Shown: positions 8,426-16,796 of the stretch, piece after piece | Numbering within the stretch: position 1 is the first letter of the stretch | Layout of the letters: the number at the start of each line of letters is the position of its first letter | Assembly (NCBI GenBank): GCA_018882835.1 | Contig: VERE01000023.1 | Coordinates: forward strand, 1 to 43,901 | Source of the DNA: Limnohabitans sp. | GTDB taxonomy: Bacteria > Pseudomonadota > Gammaproteobacteria > Burkholderiales > Burkholderiaceae_C | DNA: 43,901 nt | Direction: 5' to 3' | Notes under the pieces: generated by a model | Databases searched by the model: none | Seen by the model: only the letters and a program-made list of their open reading frames with translations | Told to the model about the DNA's origin: nothing | Position numbers and translations under genes: made by a program

Positions 8426-8980
8426 TCACTGGGCCAGGATCACAGCACAGCCAGGACGAGGCCCAGCGTTACCTGTGGGCTGCGTGGCGAAGTCATCGGG
8501 GTCACGATGCACAATCAGGCCACGTCCAACGACACTCGAGGGGCCAGCGGAAACGGTGAGTTGCTTGATCACCACATCAAACTCAGCGACCCCCGCAGAG
8601 TTGGCCCTAAGAGATGGTAAATCGCCAGCATGATGCAAGGCGCTGCCATGTTGCCCATGAGCAGAACCCTGGGGGTTGAAATGCCCTTTGGTACCAAGTC
8701 CATCGCCTGTGCAGTCTGCACCTTCATGCACATGAAAACCATGTTCCTGTCCAGGGCGCAGGCCTGTAATACGACCTGTGACACGAACACCGTCACCTTG
8801 CTGAACAAACCGGACGCTGCCTTGTGGGTTCATGCCAGCATTTGCTGCCACTGAGGTTGGCGACACAGTCGCTATGGCCGATGGCCCCGTCGGAGCCACT
8901 GTTGCACAACTGGTCAAGCCAGCCGCAACACACAAAAAACCGAAATTGATACCTTGGGTGTATTTGGAAATCATGTTCAT
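8426..8980 (-). CDS. sodC: superoxide dismutase [Cu-Zn], lipoprotein
   Basis: A 184-residue periplasmic Cu/Zn superoxide dismutase that converts superoxide to peroxide and oxygen. Seen: lipoprotein signal ending LTSC (C25), so probably anchored to a membrane; copper ligands H83 and H85 in GFHVHEG, bridging H100 in KGHFNP, zinc-site residues H108/H111, H117 and D120 in HHAGDLP, H158 in GLIVHRDPDD, the disulfide pair C90-C178, and R175 in NAGPRPGC. All key residues are present. AGGA lies seven bases before the ATG at 8980; a second ATG two codons in is possible. It appears to be a single-gene unit. Confidence 0.93.
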   Translation of the reverse strand: MNMISKYTQGINFGFLCVAAGLTSCATVAPTGPSAIATVSPTSVAANAGMNPQGSVRFVQQGDGVRVTGRITGLRPGQEHGFHVHEGADCTGDGLGTKGHFNPQGSAHGQHGSALHHAGDLPSLRANSAGVAEFDVVIKQLTVSAGPSSVVGRGLIVHRDPDDFATQPTGNAGPRPGCAVILAQ

Positions 8981-9020
8981 AAGAGTTCCTGTCGTTGTGG
9001 ATCATTCGATTGAATAACCT

Positions 9021-9098
9021 GTCAGCCCGAGACCGTGCCCCCAAGGACCAAGGCCCTATGCAAGCGGGACAAGTCAGTTTAAGCCATGAATGCCATTA
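9021..9098 (-). pseudogene. decayed 5' end of an MFS transporter gene
   Basis: The minus strand reads ATG at 9087, one codon, an in-frame TAA, then TDLSRLHRALVLGGTVSG and another stop. The intact MFS gene at the left edge starts KQTDLSRFHVALILGGAALM. The similarity also covers the bases before the start (AATAATGG) and may continue weakly to about 9150. With two stops in the first 23 codons it cannot encode a transporter. This accounts for most of the gap between sodC and the gene at 9192. Confidence 0.75.
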
Positions 9099-9191
9099 TT
9101 GAAAACGACTGAGCGCAGACTGGCAATTTCGAGAGATCCTAAAAATTCAAGTGGCACACAGAGTCGATCTCTGGCACATTAGGCATCAAAA

Positions 9192-9452
9192 ATGGAGATC
9201 GCCTTGAACTTGTATCTGTTACTGTTCTTCGTGGCTGGCGCGTTATTGGGTCTTTTCACTTACCCTTATCGCCATCTCTTCAGCGAGGGCCCCAACAAAA
9301 GCGAGCCGACTCAAACGACCCCTTCTCTGTCCAGCCGTTTGTTGTGGCTCATGGTCTGTACCTTCCTGTGGCCGCTGCTGATTCTGACGGGCCTTAACTC
9401 AGCCTGGATTTTGGCCAAGCGCAAACGGCAGGCCCATTCAGGCAAGCCATGA
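9192..9452 (+). CDS. small two-helix membrane protein, unknown function
   Basis: An 86-residue protein with two membrane segments: LNLYLLLFFVAGALLGLF (about 5-22) and LLWLMVCTFLWPLLILTGL (about 50-68), joined by a polar Pro/Ser/Thr-rich loop and ending in a basic tail (AKRKRQ). I do not recognise a family. The start ATG has no clear ribosome-binding site. It converges on the Bug gene at 9499 with a 46-base gap. It could be a real small membrane protein; the hydrophobic pattern is the only support. Confidence 0.5.
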   Translation: MEIALNLYLLLFFVAGALLGLFTYPYRHLFSEGPNKSEPTQTTPSLSSRLLWLMVCTFLWPLLILTGLNSAWILAKRKRQAHSGKP

Positions 9453-9498
9453 GCCCTGCGATCTCATCGTTTGATATTCTGCCCTCGTGCCCCTTTGC

Positions 9499-10473
9499 TC
9501 AAGGCTTGATCAAGGCACGCCAACGGTTCATTTCGTCCACCACAAACGCGCCGAATTCTTCGGGTGAGCTGCCTTGTGCCACCAGTCCCATGCTGTCAAA
9601 TTTTTTCATCACTTCGGGGTTTGACAGAATTTTGCGAATGTCTTGGTTGAGGGTTCGCACCAAGCTGGCAGGCAGGCGCGCAGGTGCAAAAACACCGCCC
9701 CAGCTGGCAAAGACATACTGATTGGCCCCTTGTTCCAAGGCTGTGGGAAGTTGAGGAAAGGAGCCGTTGCGTTCGCGCGTGGTCACTGCCAAGGCCCTCA
9801 ACAGTCCAGACTTGATGTGCGGGCCACTGGCTGCCAAGGGGTCAATCATGAAATCGACCCGGTTCGCAATCAGATCGGGGTGGGCTGCAGAGCTTCCCTT
9901 GAAGGGGACCTCGGTCATGGCAGGCAATTTCAGTTGCTGCGCCAGGAGCAAGGTCGCCAACTGCTGCGGGCTGCCAGGCCCGGTGGAGCCATAAGTCATG
10001 GGCGTACTGGCTTTGCGAATCCGCTCGATCAGGTCTGCAAAGCTTTGCACAGAAGACTGTGCGCTGACCACGACGACATAGGGTGTCAAGTGGGTCAGGG
10101 TGATGGGTTGAAAGTCTTTGACCGTGTCATACGGCAGGTCGTTCATCAGAAACGGGTTGATCGACATATTGGCTGCCGCTTGCAGCAACGTATAGCCATC
10201 GGGGTAGGCTTTGGCAACATAAGCAGCCCCTACCACTTGCGAGGCGCCAGGCCGGTTTTCAATCACCACAGACTGCGACCAAAGGCTTTGCAGTTCTTTG
10301 CCCAGCATGCGAGCGACCAAATCGCTGGGGCCGCCGGTGGTTACGGGCACCACCCATTTGACAGGCTGGGTGGGGTAGGCGCTTTGCGCATGGGCCACTC
10401 CGAAGGCGCTCAGCAAGCCAGAGCTCAGCCAGGCGCAGAGGGTTTCGCGTCGGTTAAATTTGGGTGCGACCAT
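9499..10473 (-). CDS. Bug/TctC-family periplasmic solute-binding protein
   Basis: A 324-residue periplasmic binding protein of the Bug (TctC) family, which binds carboxylates for tripartite tricarboxylate transporters or for sensing. Seen: twin-basic N-terminus (NRRETLCAW) and signal peptide ending VAHAQ, then KWVVPVTTGGPSDLVARML and IENRPGASQVVGA, the usual carboxylate-binding loops, and the C-terminal LVRTLNQDIRKILSNPEV typical of the family. GGAG stands seven bases before ATG 10473. It is divergent from another Bug gene at 10611. No TctA/TctB genes are in the window. A decayed copy of its C-terminal part is at 6477-6548. Confidence 0.9.
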   Translation of the reverse strand: MVAPKFNRRETLCAWLSSGLLSAFGVAHAQSAYPTQPVKWVVPVTTGGPSDLVARMLGKELQSLWSQSVVIENRPGASQVVGAAYVAKAYPDGYTLLQAAANMSINPFLMNDLPYDTVKDFQPITLTHLTPYVVVVSAQSSVQSFADLIERIRKASTPMTYGSTGPGSPQQLATLLLAQQLKLPAMTEVPFKGSSAAHPDLIANRVDFMIDPLAASGPHIKSGLLRALAVTTRERNGSFPQLPTALEQGANQYVFASWGGVFAPARLPASLVRTLNQDIRKILSNPEVMKKFDSMGLVAQGSSPEEFGAFVVDEMNRWRALIKP

Positions 10474-10610
10474 AAGAGCTCCACAATGCAGACCATCTAA
10501 CCATAAGCGCCACGCCTGTTGTTGTGATTGGCAGTTTCCCTAGGGTGGTCAAGCAGCGCTTTGAAAAGCCACTGCTAAGTTGTACGCTTGCGCCTTGAGG
10601 GGGGCTGAAA

Positions 10611-11567
10611 ATGTTCAGATACGGGTTGCTTTTGTTTTTGTGGATGCTGGCCGGCTGTGTTTATGCGCAGGGGAGCAGCGATCGCGTGCTGAAAATCGTG
10701 GTGCCGTTCGGCCCAGGGGGTGGCTCCGATTTTTTGGCGCGTCTGATTGCTCCCAAGCTTTCAGAGGCACTGAAGGAAACCGTGGTCATTGACAATCGAC
10801 CTGGCGCCGGTGGCACCGTCGGGACAGATTTTGTGGCCAAGTCCGCGCCAGATGGCCAAACTTTGTTGCTGTCTGATTCGGGGGCTTACGCGATCAGCCC
10901 TGCGCTCTACCCCAGGTTGTCGTATGGGCCTAAAGACTTGGCGCCCGTCATCAACCTGGCAATTTTTGGCAATGTGTTGGTGGCCCATCCAAAATTGCCA
11001 GCCAACAGCATGAGCGAGTTGCTGGCGCTAGAAAAAGCGCAACCGGGCAAACTGAGCTATGGGTCCTCTGGGAACGGCGCAAGTCCGCATCTGACGGCCG
11101 AGTTGTTCAAGACCGCCACCGGTATCCGATTGACGCATGTTCCCTACAAAGGCAGTGGGCCTGCCATCAACGATTTGGTCAGTGGCCACATTGATCTGAT
11201 GTTTACAGGCTATGCCACCGTCAGCGGCCTGATCAAGTCGGGTCGACTCAAGCCTTTGGCGGTGACGTCGCAGCAGCGCCTGCCCAGTTTGCCCGACACT
11301 GCAACCGTGGCCGAGGCGGGCTTCACAGGATTCTCCTCCTACATTTCGCAGGGCGTCTTTGCGCCTGCCGTCACCCCCAAGGAGAGAGTTCAGCGCCTGA
11401 ACCGAGAAATTGCAGCCGTGCTGCGTCACCCCGAGGTGCTTGAGAAAATGCGGCAATCTTCGCTCGAGCCCCATGAGAACACGCCAGAGCAATTCGGCAG
11501 TTGGCTGCAAGCCCAGTCGCAGCAGTGGGCCAAAGTGATTCGTGAAGGCGGCATCACGCCAGATTGA
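10611..11567 (+). CDS. Bug/TctC-family solute-binding protein with possible lipobox
   Basis: A 318-residue Bug protein. Seen: hydrophobic signal LLLFLWMLAGCVYAQG, which can be read either as a normal signal cut after VYA or as a lipobox (LAGC, C16), unusual for this family; then KIVVPFGPGGGSDFLARL and IDNRPGAGGTVGTDFVAK, the ligand-binding loops, YGSSGNGASPHL and HVPYKGSGPAI in the middle. A GAGGGGGG stretch precedes ATG 10611. Its 3' end overlaps the convergent dehydrogenase gene by 14 bases. Substrate unknown. Confidence 0.9.
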   Translation: MFRYGLLLFLWMLAGCVYAQGSSDRVLKIVVPFGPGGGSDFLARLIAPKLSEALKETVVIDNRPGAGGTVGTDFVAKSAPDGQTLLLSDSGAYAISPALYPRLSYGPKDLAPVINLAIFGNVLVAHPKLPANSMSELLALEKAQPGKLSYGSSGNGASPHLTAELFKTATGIRLTHVPYKGSGPAINDLVSGHIDLMFTGYATVSGLIKSGRLKPLAVTSQQRLPSLPDTATVAEAGFTGFSSYISQGVFAPAVTPKERVQRLNREIAAVLRHPEVLEKMRQSSLEPHENTPEQFGSWLQAQSQQWAKVIREGGITPD

Positions 11568-12483
11568 GCCCTTGCAGAATGTTGTCGGCCGTCATCAAGG
11601 CCACACGCAAGGCGGCATCGCTGGTCATGCCAGCGACGTGCGGGGTCAGCATCACTTGGGGAAGCTGCAGCAAGGCATGCTGGGCGGGCAAGGGCTCCAC
11701 ATCGAAGGTGTCCAGACCAGCCCCGGCCAGCTGCCCCCGCTTCAAAGCCGCAACCAGCGCGGCCTCGTCAACGATTGGGCCACGTGCGGTGTTGACCAGC
11801 AGCGCGCCAGGTTTCATGGCGGCCAACTCGCGCTCGCCGATCAGGCCGCGCGTTTGCGAATTCAGTGGGCAATGCAGGCTCAGAATGTCCACTCGTGCAA
11901 GGAACGCGTGCAGATCGTCAAGGGTTTCGTATGCGCATTCGAGCGCCTGCTGGGGGCGCCGGTACACGCACACTTGTGCCCCCAGGCAAGACGCCAAATG
12001 GGCTGTTTGCCGACCAATGCTGCCAAAGCCCAGGATGCCGACCACCGAGCCACGAAAATCGCGACCTTGGTAAGCGATGGGGGGCCAGTAGCCTGCGCGA
12101 ACCTGGTGGTCAAGGGTCGACAAGTTTCGAATCAGGGACAACATCAAAGCCAGGGCATGCTCCGCCACTGCGTTCGCATTTGCACCAGCAGCAACCTTGA
12201 CCTGAATGCCCAGCCGGGCAGCTGCTGCCAAATCCACACTGTCAACGCCGGCGCCGTTCTTTGCAATCACGCGCAAGTGCGGCGCACACGCCATGAGCTG
12301 CGCAGTGAAGGGGGGCGAGCCACGCAGCACGACGCCATCAATCGGGAGTCCTTCAAAGGTCTGTCGCAAAGTTTCTTCGTTGACCGGACCTGACATGAAT
12401 AGCAGTTGCAGTCCTGCATCACGCAGACGTTGTTGGGCGGCTTCTGCCCATTGAGGGGCGGTGATGAGAACGGTGGCGGTCAT
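11554..12483 (-). CDS. D-2-hydroxyacid dehydrogenase (NAD-dependent)
   Basis: A 309-residue enzyme of the D-isomer-specific 2-hydroxyacid dehydrogenase family, reducing a 2-keto acid or oxidising a D-2-hydroxy acid with NAD(P). Seen: N-terminal substrate domain with NGAGVDSVDLAAA, Rossmann fingerprint GILGFGSIGRQTA, catalytic Arg in NTARGPIVDEAAL, catalytic Glu in GLDTFDVEPL and catalytic His in MLTPHVAGMT. All three catalytic residues are present. It follows the amidohydrolase by 21 bases and is the last gene of the hyuA-led operon, suggesting that one step handles a hydroxy or keto acid made by the earlier enzymes. The exact substrate is not readable. Confidence 0.9.
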   Translation of the reverse strand: MTATVLITAPQWAEAAQQRLRDAGLQLLFMSGPVNEETLRQTFEGLPIDGVVLRGSPPFTAQLMACAPHLRVIAKNGAGVDSVDLAAAARLGIQVKVAAGANANAVAEHALALMLSLIRNLSTLDHQVRAGYWPPIAYQGRDFRGSVVGILGFGSIGRQTAHLASCLGAQVCVYRRPQQALECAYETLDDLHAFLARVDILSLHCPLNSQTRGLIGERELAAMKPGALLVNTARGPIVDEAALVAALKRGQLAGAGLDTFDVEPLPAQHALLQLPQVMLTPHVAGMTSDAALRVALMTADNILQGLNLA

Positions 12484-12504
12484 GATGCAGGTCGTACAAT
12501 GGAA

Positions 12505-13524
12505 TCAGCAGTCACACGGCATTTTCAGCAATCGCAGCGCGTTGCGAAAGTAAATGCCTTCTTGTTCGTGCTGGGACAAATTCAATCCGTCGATCGCCTC
12601 GGGGATGGTGCGGATGAACATCGGTCCACCCTCGGGGTCAAAGGGGCAGTCGGTGGCAAAGACCACTTGTTCGCTGCCGAAGAAGTCCAGGCCGCACCGC
12701 AACCCGGATTGGCCGCCTGCCAGTGCAGTATCGGCATAGAACATGCGGAAATATTCGATGGGGCGCTTGGCCATGCCGCGCAACAGGCTTTCGTAATCCT
12801 CATCTGAGGTTCTGCAACCGAGTTGGTCCAGGCCAGGCCCGATGCGGCCATCAAAGAACGGAATCATGGCACCCATGTGGTGGGTGATGACGCGCATGTG
12901 AGGCCAGCGATCGAAAAAGCCCGAGAACACCATGCGGGCCATGGCCGCACTGGTTTCATAAGGCCAGCCAAAGGTCCACCAAATTTCGTATTTGGATTTT
13001 TTTTCGGAGGCGTAATCTGTCATGCCAGCGCCGCGCGCGGGGTGCATCCAGATCGGAACGTCGTGGTGAACAATGGCCCGCTCGAACAGGGGTTCGAATT
13101 CGGGCTCATCCAAGGGCCTTCCATTGACGTTGGTGAAAATCTGGATGCCGCGAGCACCAAGCTGGTCAATGGCGCGGTCCATTTCCTCCAAAGCGGCAGG
13201 TACATTGTTCAAGGGCAGCGACGCGACGAAGGCTGGAAATTTGTCAGGGTGCTGGTCACGAATGGCAGCCATGCCATCGTTGGCCAGGCGAGCCAGCGCG
13301 GGGGACTCTTCAGGGCCGGCAATCATTTCAATCGGCGGGTTGGAGAGTGTGAGGATTTGCTGGTAGTTGGGAAACTGCGCCATCATGCGCAGCCGTGCAT
13401 CCAGATCGTACAAGACAGGAATGTTCAACCAGCGTTTGATGGCGCCCTTGTCTTTGGCCAATAGCGCCATTTGGTCGAAATAGGCCTTGGGGAAAATGTG
13501 GGCGTAGCTGTCGATTTTGCGCAT
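12505..13524 (-). CDS. amidohydrolase_2 family hydrolase/decarboxylase
   Basis: A 339-residue metal-dependent TIM-barrel protein like ACMSD/gamma-resorcylate decarboxylases. Seen: WMHPARGAG (metal His), HHMGAMIPFFDGR, YADTALAG (metal Asp) and VVFATDCPFDPEGG near the end, all typical of the family. The N-terminal metal motif is DSYAHIFP, so the first His of the usual HxH is a Tyr here (Y7) while H9 is kept; some subfamilies have this variant, and it may change metal use. It lies in the same minus-strand run as hyuA-hyuB and the dehydrogenase. It may hydrolyse a ring or decarboxylate a product; the substrate is unknown. Confidence 0.85.
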   Translation of the reverse strand: MRKIDSYAHIFPKAYFDQMALLAKDKGAIKRWLNIPVLYDLDARLRMMAQFPNYQQILTLSNPPIEMIAGPEESPALARLANDGMAAIRDQHPDKFPAFVASLPLNNVPAALEEMDRAIDQLGARGIQIFTNVNGRPLDEPEFEPLFERAIVHHDVPIWMHPARGAGMTDYASEKKSKYEIWWTFGWPYETSAAMARMVFSGFFDRWPHMRVITHHMGAMIPFFDGRIGPGLDQLGCRTSDEDYESLLRGMAKRPIEYFRMFYADTALAGGQSGLRCGLDFFGSEQVVFATDCPFDPEGGPMFIRTIPEAIDGLNLSQHEQEGIYFRNALRLLKMPCDC

Positions 13525-13723
13525 GGCTTTGGGCTTATCAGTTGTCGGACAAATTCAGTTGCGTTTTTTGAACCTGTTGCGCAAAGCCTTTGACAAGTGT
13601 CATTGAAAAATTTCACGATAGCAGGCTGTTTCATCACCGACAAGAGGCTGGTGTGAATACGGTCAATCACGCTGCGCCAGCCTGTGGGCGAATTTCCAGA
13701 GCCTTGCACGCATTGCCATGGGT

Positions 13724-14695
13724 TCACTCCGGTTTGAAGCCAGCCGAGCGCAACAGTTCTGCGCTCTGGGTGACATCGGCTGCAATGAATTTTTGGAATT
13801 GCTCCACAGATTCAGAAATGCCCTCCACGCCAAGCTGCGCCAACTGGCCACTCTTGACCAATTCAGCGATGGCTTCGTTGATGGTTTGGTTCAACCACTG
13901 CACTCGTTCGGGAGGCGTCCCGGCGGGCGCCCACACGCCATACCAGGTGGCATACACCAAGCCTGGAACGCCGCTCTCCACCGCCGTGGGGATGTCAGGC
14001 GCCAAGGCACTGCGCTTGGCCGACGTGGTGACCACAGGCCGAACCTTGCCCGACTTGGCCATGGGCAACAGCGACACGATGGAATCCATCAAAATCTGGG
14101 TGTGTCCACCCGCTACATCAACGAGCGCTGGTGCTGTGCCTTTGTAGGGGGCCAAGGTGATTTTGATTTTGGATTTCTGCGCCAGCATCAGCGTGGCCAG
14201 GTGGCTGGGGGCGCCCATGGCAGGCACAGCGGCAGTCCACTTGTCTGGCGTAGCCCGTGCCGACTCAATCACCTCGCTCAGCTTTTGCTCTTTGAGTTGC
14301 GGTGAGATCACCAGCAGCAAGGGGGCTTCGCCCACGCGGGCCACCGGTGCGAAATCGGCCACGGGGTCATAGGGCGGTTTGGCCATTACCAAATTGGAGA
14401 GCAAGTGCGTTGCCGCAGAAAAAAGCAAGGTGTAGCCATCTGCGGGCGCCACTTGCACGGCCTTGCCACCCACCGTGCCGTTGGCCCCTGCGCGGTTCTC
14501 GACGACCACGGGCAGATTCAGTCGCGCTTGCAGTTGCTTGGCCAGCATGCGTCCCGCCTGATCGACCCCGCCACCCGGGGCAAACGGCACAATGATCTTG
14601 AGGGGTTGATCCGGAAATTTGCTGGACTGAGCCCAACTCTGCCCAAACAAAAATGGCGTTAATCCCAGAACACAAGTAGCAAGCCATCGACGCAT
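13724..14695 (-). CDS. Bug/TctC-family periplasmic solute-binding protein
   Basis: A 323-residue Bug protein. The open frame begins at 14923, but ATG 14695 is chosen: AAGGAG lies seven bases upstream and the N-terminus becomes a clean signal peptide (RRWLATCVLGLTPFLFGQSWAQ). Seen: KIIVPFAPGGGVDQAGRML, VENRAGANGTVGGKAVQ, APADGYTLLF and TLAPYKGTAPALVDVAGGH, all family landmarks. It follows the 118-residue gene by 22 bases, so it is probably co-transcribed with hyuAB and supplies the substrate-binding step for the compound they act on (inference). Confidence 0.9.
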   Translation of the reverse strand: MRRWLATCVLGLTPFLFGQSWAQSSKFPDQPLKIIVPFAPGGGVDQAGRMLAKQLQARLNLPVVVENRAGANGTVGGKAVQVAPADGYTLLFSAATHLLSNLVMAKPPYDPVADFAPVARVGEAPLLLVISPQLKEQKLSEVIESARATPDKWTAAVPAMGAPSHLATLMLAQKSKIKITLAPYKGTAPALVDVAGGHTQILMDSIVSLLPMAKSGKVRPVVTTSAKRSALAPDIPTAVESGVPGLVYATWYGVWAPAGTPPERVQWLNQTINEAIAELVKSGQLAQLGVEGISESVEQFQKFIAADVTQSAELLRSAGFKPE

Positions 14696-14717
14696 TCGAA
14701 ACTCCTTGAATAAACGT

Positions 14718-15074
14718 TCAGCCATGATGCTCTTCAATGGACGCAATGCTGACCTCCAGCGCTTGCATGAAGGCGCGCGTGTCGGCCAGCGGCAAAGGGT
14801 TGGTGCCCTCGGCCAAATCTTGCAGCAAGCGATCGATCCGGCGCGATGCCGGTCTGGCCGCATGCGTTCGCAGCCATTGTTGCAGAGGTGGCCGATTTGT
14901 GAAGCGCTCAAGACAGTGCTCAAAAAGCAAATCGTCCAGCTGGCCAGACTCGATCATGGGATCAAAGCTGCAGCCACAGCTGCCGCCCATCGCCAGGCCA
15001 CGGCGGCTGACACGCAGCCACCGGCCACACAGCATCAAGGCTTGCGTTTGTGTTTGAAGCTGGCCGCGCTTCAT
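14718..15074 (-). CDS. small conserved protein in the hyuAB operon, unknown function
   Basis: A 118-residue soluble protein. Its ATG overlaps the hyuB stop as ATGA, which strongly supports a real, translationally coupled gene. Seen: basic start (MKRGQLQTQTQALMLCGRWLR), a Gly/Cys motif MGGSCGCSFDPMIE, then a helical tail with acidic and Arg-rich stretches. The paired cysteines could bind a metal. By position it may be a small subunit of the HyuA/HyuB enzyme, as acetone and acetophenone carboxylases have small extra subunits, but I see no clear similarity to those. Confidence 0.65.
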   Translation of the reverse strand: MKRGQLQTQTQALMLCGRWLRVSRRGLAMGGSCGCSFDPMIESGQLDDLLFEHCLERFTNRPPLQQWLRTHAARPASRRIDRLLQDLAEGTNPLPLADTRAFMQALEVSIASIEEHHG

Positions 15075-16789
15075 GGGGCGCGCCTGCTTTTCTGGCGAGC
15101 GCCTTGGGACGTGGCCACCTTCAAGCCATAAACCTTGCGGGCAGTTTCTTTCGAGATGTAGCCCAGGCGCAGGTCACGAAGCACAGCCGCCTTGTCACGC
15201 TTTTTCGGGTCACCAAAGCCGCCACCCCCACCGGAGTGCAGCACATAGGCTTCCCCTGCATCCAGTCGCATGTTGACTTTGCCGCTGTTGTACAGCGTCA
15301 GCGTGCCATCTTTTTTCCGCATGCCGACCCTGTTGCCCATTGCCGAATGCCCACCTTGCAGGCCCCAGGGCGGGTGGTTGACCCGGTCAATACGGGTTTG
15401 GTAATTCACTTTGGACAATGCCACCACTTCAGCTTCGGCCCCCAAGCCGCCACGGAACTGGCCCGCGCCGCCAGAGTCTTCACGCAGGCGGTAGTAGCGC
15501 ACCAGCAGAGGAAACTTGTTTTCCACCTGCTCGCTGGGGCCATTGTGGGTGTCGCCATCGTTCATGCAGACGGTGACATTGACGCCGTCTTCATTGTGTT
15601 TGGCACCCCAGCCACCGCCAATCAGGCCGCCCAGATAAATCCAGAGCTTGCCGTCTCTTGGGTGAAAGCCATTCACGTTGGCGATGACCAGGTCGGCATG
15701 GTGGCCTGCAATCACAGACTCGGGAATGGCCTGGGACAGCGCCTTGAAAATTGTGTCCACCAGGGTCATGGGATAGGTCATCCACACCCGCATGGGTGCC
15801 GGATGCAAAGCGCTGACCACCGTTCCCTTGGGCAGGATGACGTTGAGGGGACGGAAGTTGCCGTCATTGATCGGGTGATCGGTGGGCAGGGTCAGGCATT
15901 TGAAGGCCACTTGCGCGCACGCCACCCCTGCGCCGGAGTTGAAGAAGCCTTTGACCTGCGGGCTCATGCGGGACAAGTCCACAGTCATACTGTCGCCCTT
16001 GACAATCACTTTGACCCGGATGGGCACCGGTTGGTCAATGTCGACCGCATCGTCATCCATGAACGATTCGGCTTCATACACGCCATCGGGCATGCGCCTG
16101 ACCATGGCCCGCGCCTCAGCCTCGGTGTGGTCCATGATGGCGTCCAGGGCGGCTTGCCAGGTGGCTTCGCCATGCCGGTTCAGCATTTCTTCGATGTGTT
16201 TGACGCCCACGCGGCAGGCCGAGAGTTGTGCCTCCAGATCGCCAGCAGCACGATCGCGTCGGCGCACGTTCATCAGGATGAGTTCGCGCATTTCTTCGTT
16301 CAACACACCGCGCTGGTGGTATTTGACCAAGGGGATTTGCAAGCCCTCGGCATAAATGTCGGTGGTGACGCCGTTGAGGATGCCGCCGATGTCCTGCCAG
16401 TGCGCCATGCAGGTCGAAAACGCGACGATGCGCCCCTTGTGAAAGATGGGAATCGAAAACGTCAAATGGTTCAGGTGAGCGCCCGTCGTGTAGGCGTCAT
16501 TGGTCAATAAGATGTCGCCGGGATGAATGTTTTCCTCGCCCCAATGCGCCAGCTTGGCTTTGACCACATCGCTCATGCCGCGAATGAACATGGGCAGCCC
16601 CAGACCAATGGACAAAGTTTGGCCATGGCGGTCAAACAGGCCCACCGTGAAATCCAGCGCCTCGTAAATGATCATGTTGTAAGAGGTTCGCATCAGCACC
16701 GACTTCATTTCTTCGGTGGCGGCCACCAGGCTGTTGCGAATCAACTCGGCGGCAATCGGGTCGGCTTTGAGTTTGCGGGTCTTTTTCAT
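15071..16789 (-). CDS. hyuB: hydantoinase B/oxoprolinase family subunit
   Basis: A 572-residue HyuB-family protein, partner of HyuA in ATP-dependent opening or carboxylation reactions (N-methylhydantoinase, 5-oxoprolinase, acetone-type carboxylases). Seen: the N-terminal family start DPIAAELIRNSLVAATEEM and RTSYNMIIYEALDF, then GDILLTNDAYTTGAHLNHL, ACMAHWQDIGG-like ACM/AHWQD residues, RVWMTYPMTLVDTIFKAL, GGLIGGGWGAKHNEDG and a C-terminal HSGGGGGFGDPKKRD with DLRLGYIS. Start ATG 16789 lies seven bases after the hyuA stop. It overlaps the next gene by ATGA. Length is normal for the family; substrate not readable. Confidence 0.9.
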   Translation of the reverse strand: MKKTRKLKADPIAAELIRNSLVAATEEMKSVLMRTSYNMIIYEALDFTVGLFDRHGQTLSIGLGLPMFIRGMSDVVKAKLAHWGEENIHPGDILLTNDAYTTGAHLNHLTFSIPIFHKGRIVAFSTCMAHWQDIGGILNGVTTDIYAEGLQIPLVKYHQRGVLNEEMRELILMNVRRRDRAAGDLEAQLSACRVGVKHIEEMLNRHGEATWQAALDAIMDHTEAEARAMVRRMPDGVYEAESFMDDDAVDIDQPVPIRVKVIVKGDSMTVDLSRMSPQVKGFFNSGAGVACAQVAFKCLTLPTDHPINDGNFRPLNVILPKGTVVSALHPAPMRVWMTYPMTLVDTIFKALSQAIPESVIAGHHADLVIANVNGFHPRDGKLWIYLGGLIGGGWGAKHNEDGVNVTVCMNDGDTHNGPSEQVENKFPLLVRYYRLREDSGGAGQFRGGLGAEAEVVALSKVNYQTRIDRVNHPPWGLQGGHSAMGNRVGMRKKDGTLTLYNSGKVNMRLDAGEAYVLHSGGGGGFGDPKKRDKAAVLRDLRLGYISKETARKVYGLKVATSQGARQKSRRAP

Positions 16790-16796
16790 ATGCTTT

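Noticed and set aside
15050..16510. Long open frame (486 codons) on the plus strand opposite hyuB
   Set aside because: It is the mirror of a well-supported hyuB gene with all family motifs; its translation is His/Gly/Ala-rich with no recognisable domain. High-GC antisense frames of this kind are common.
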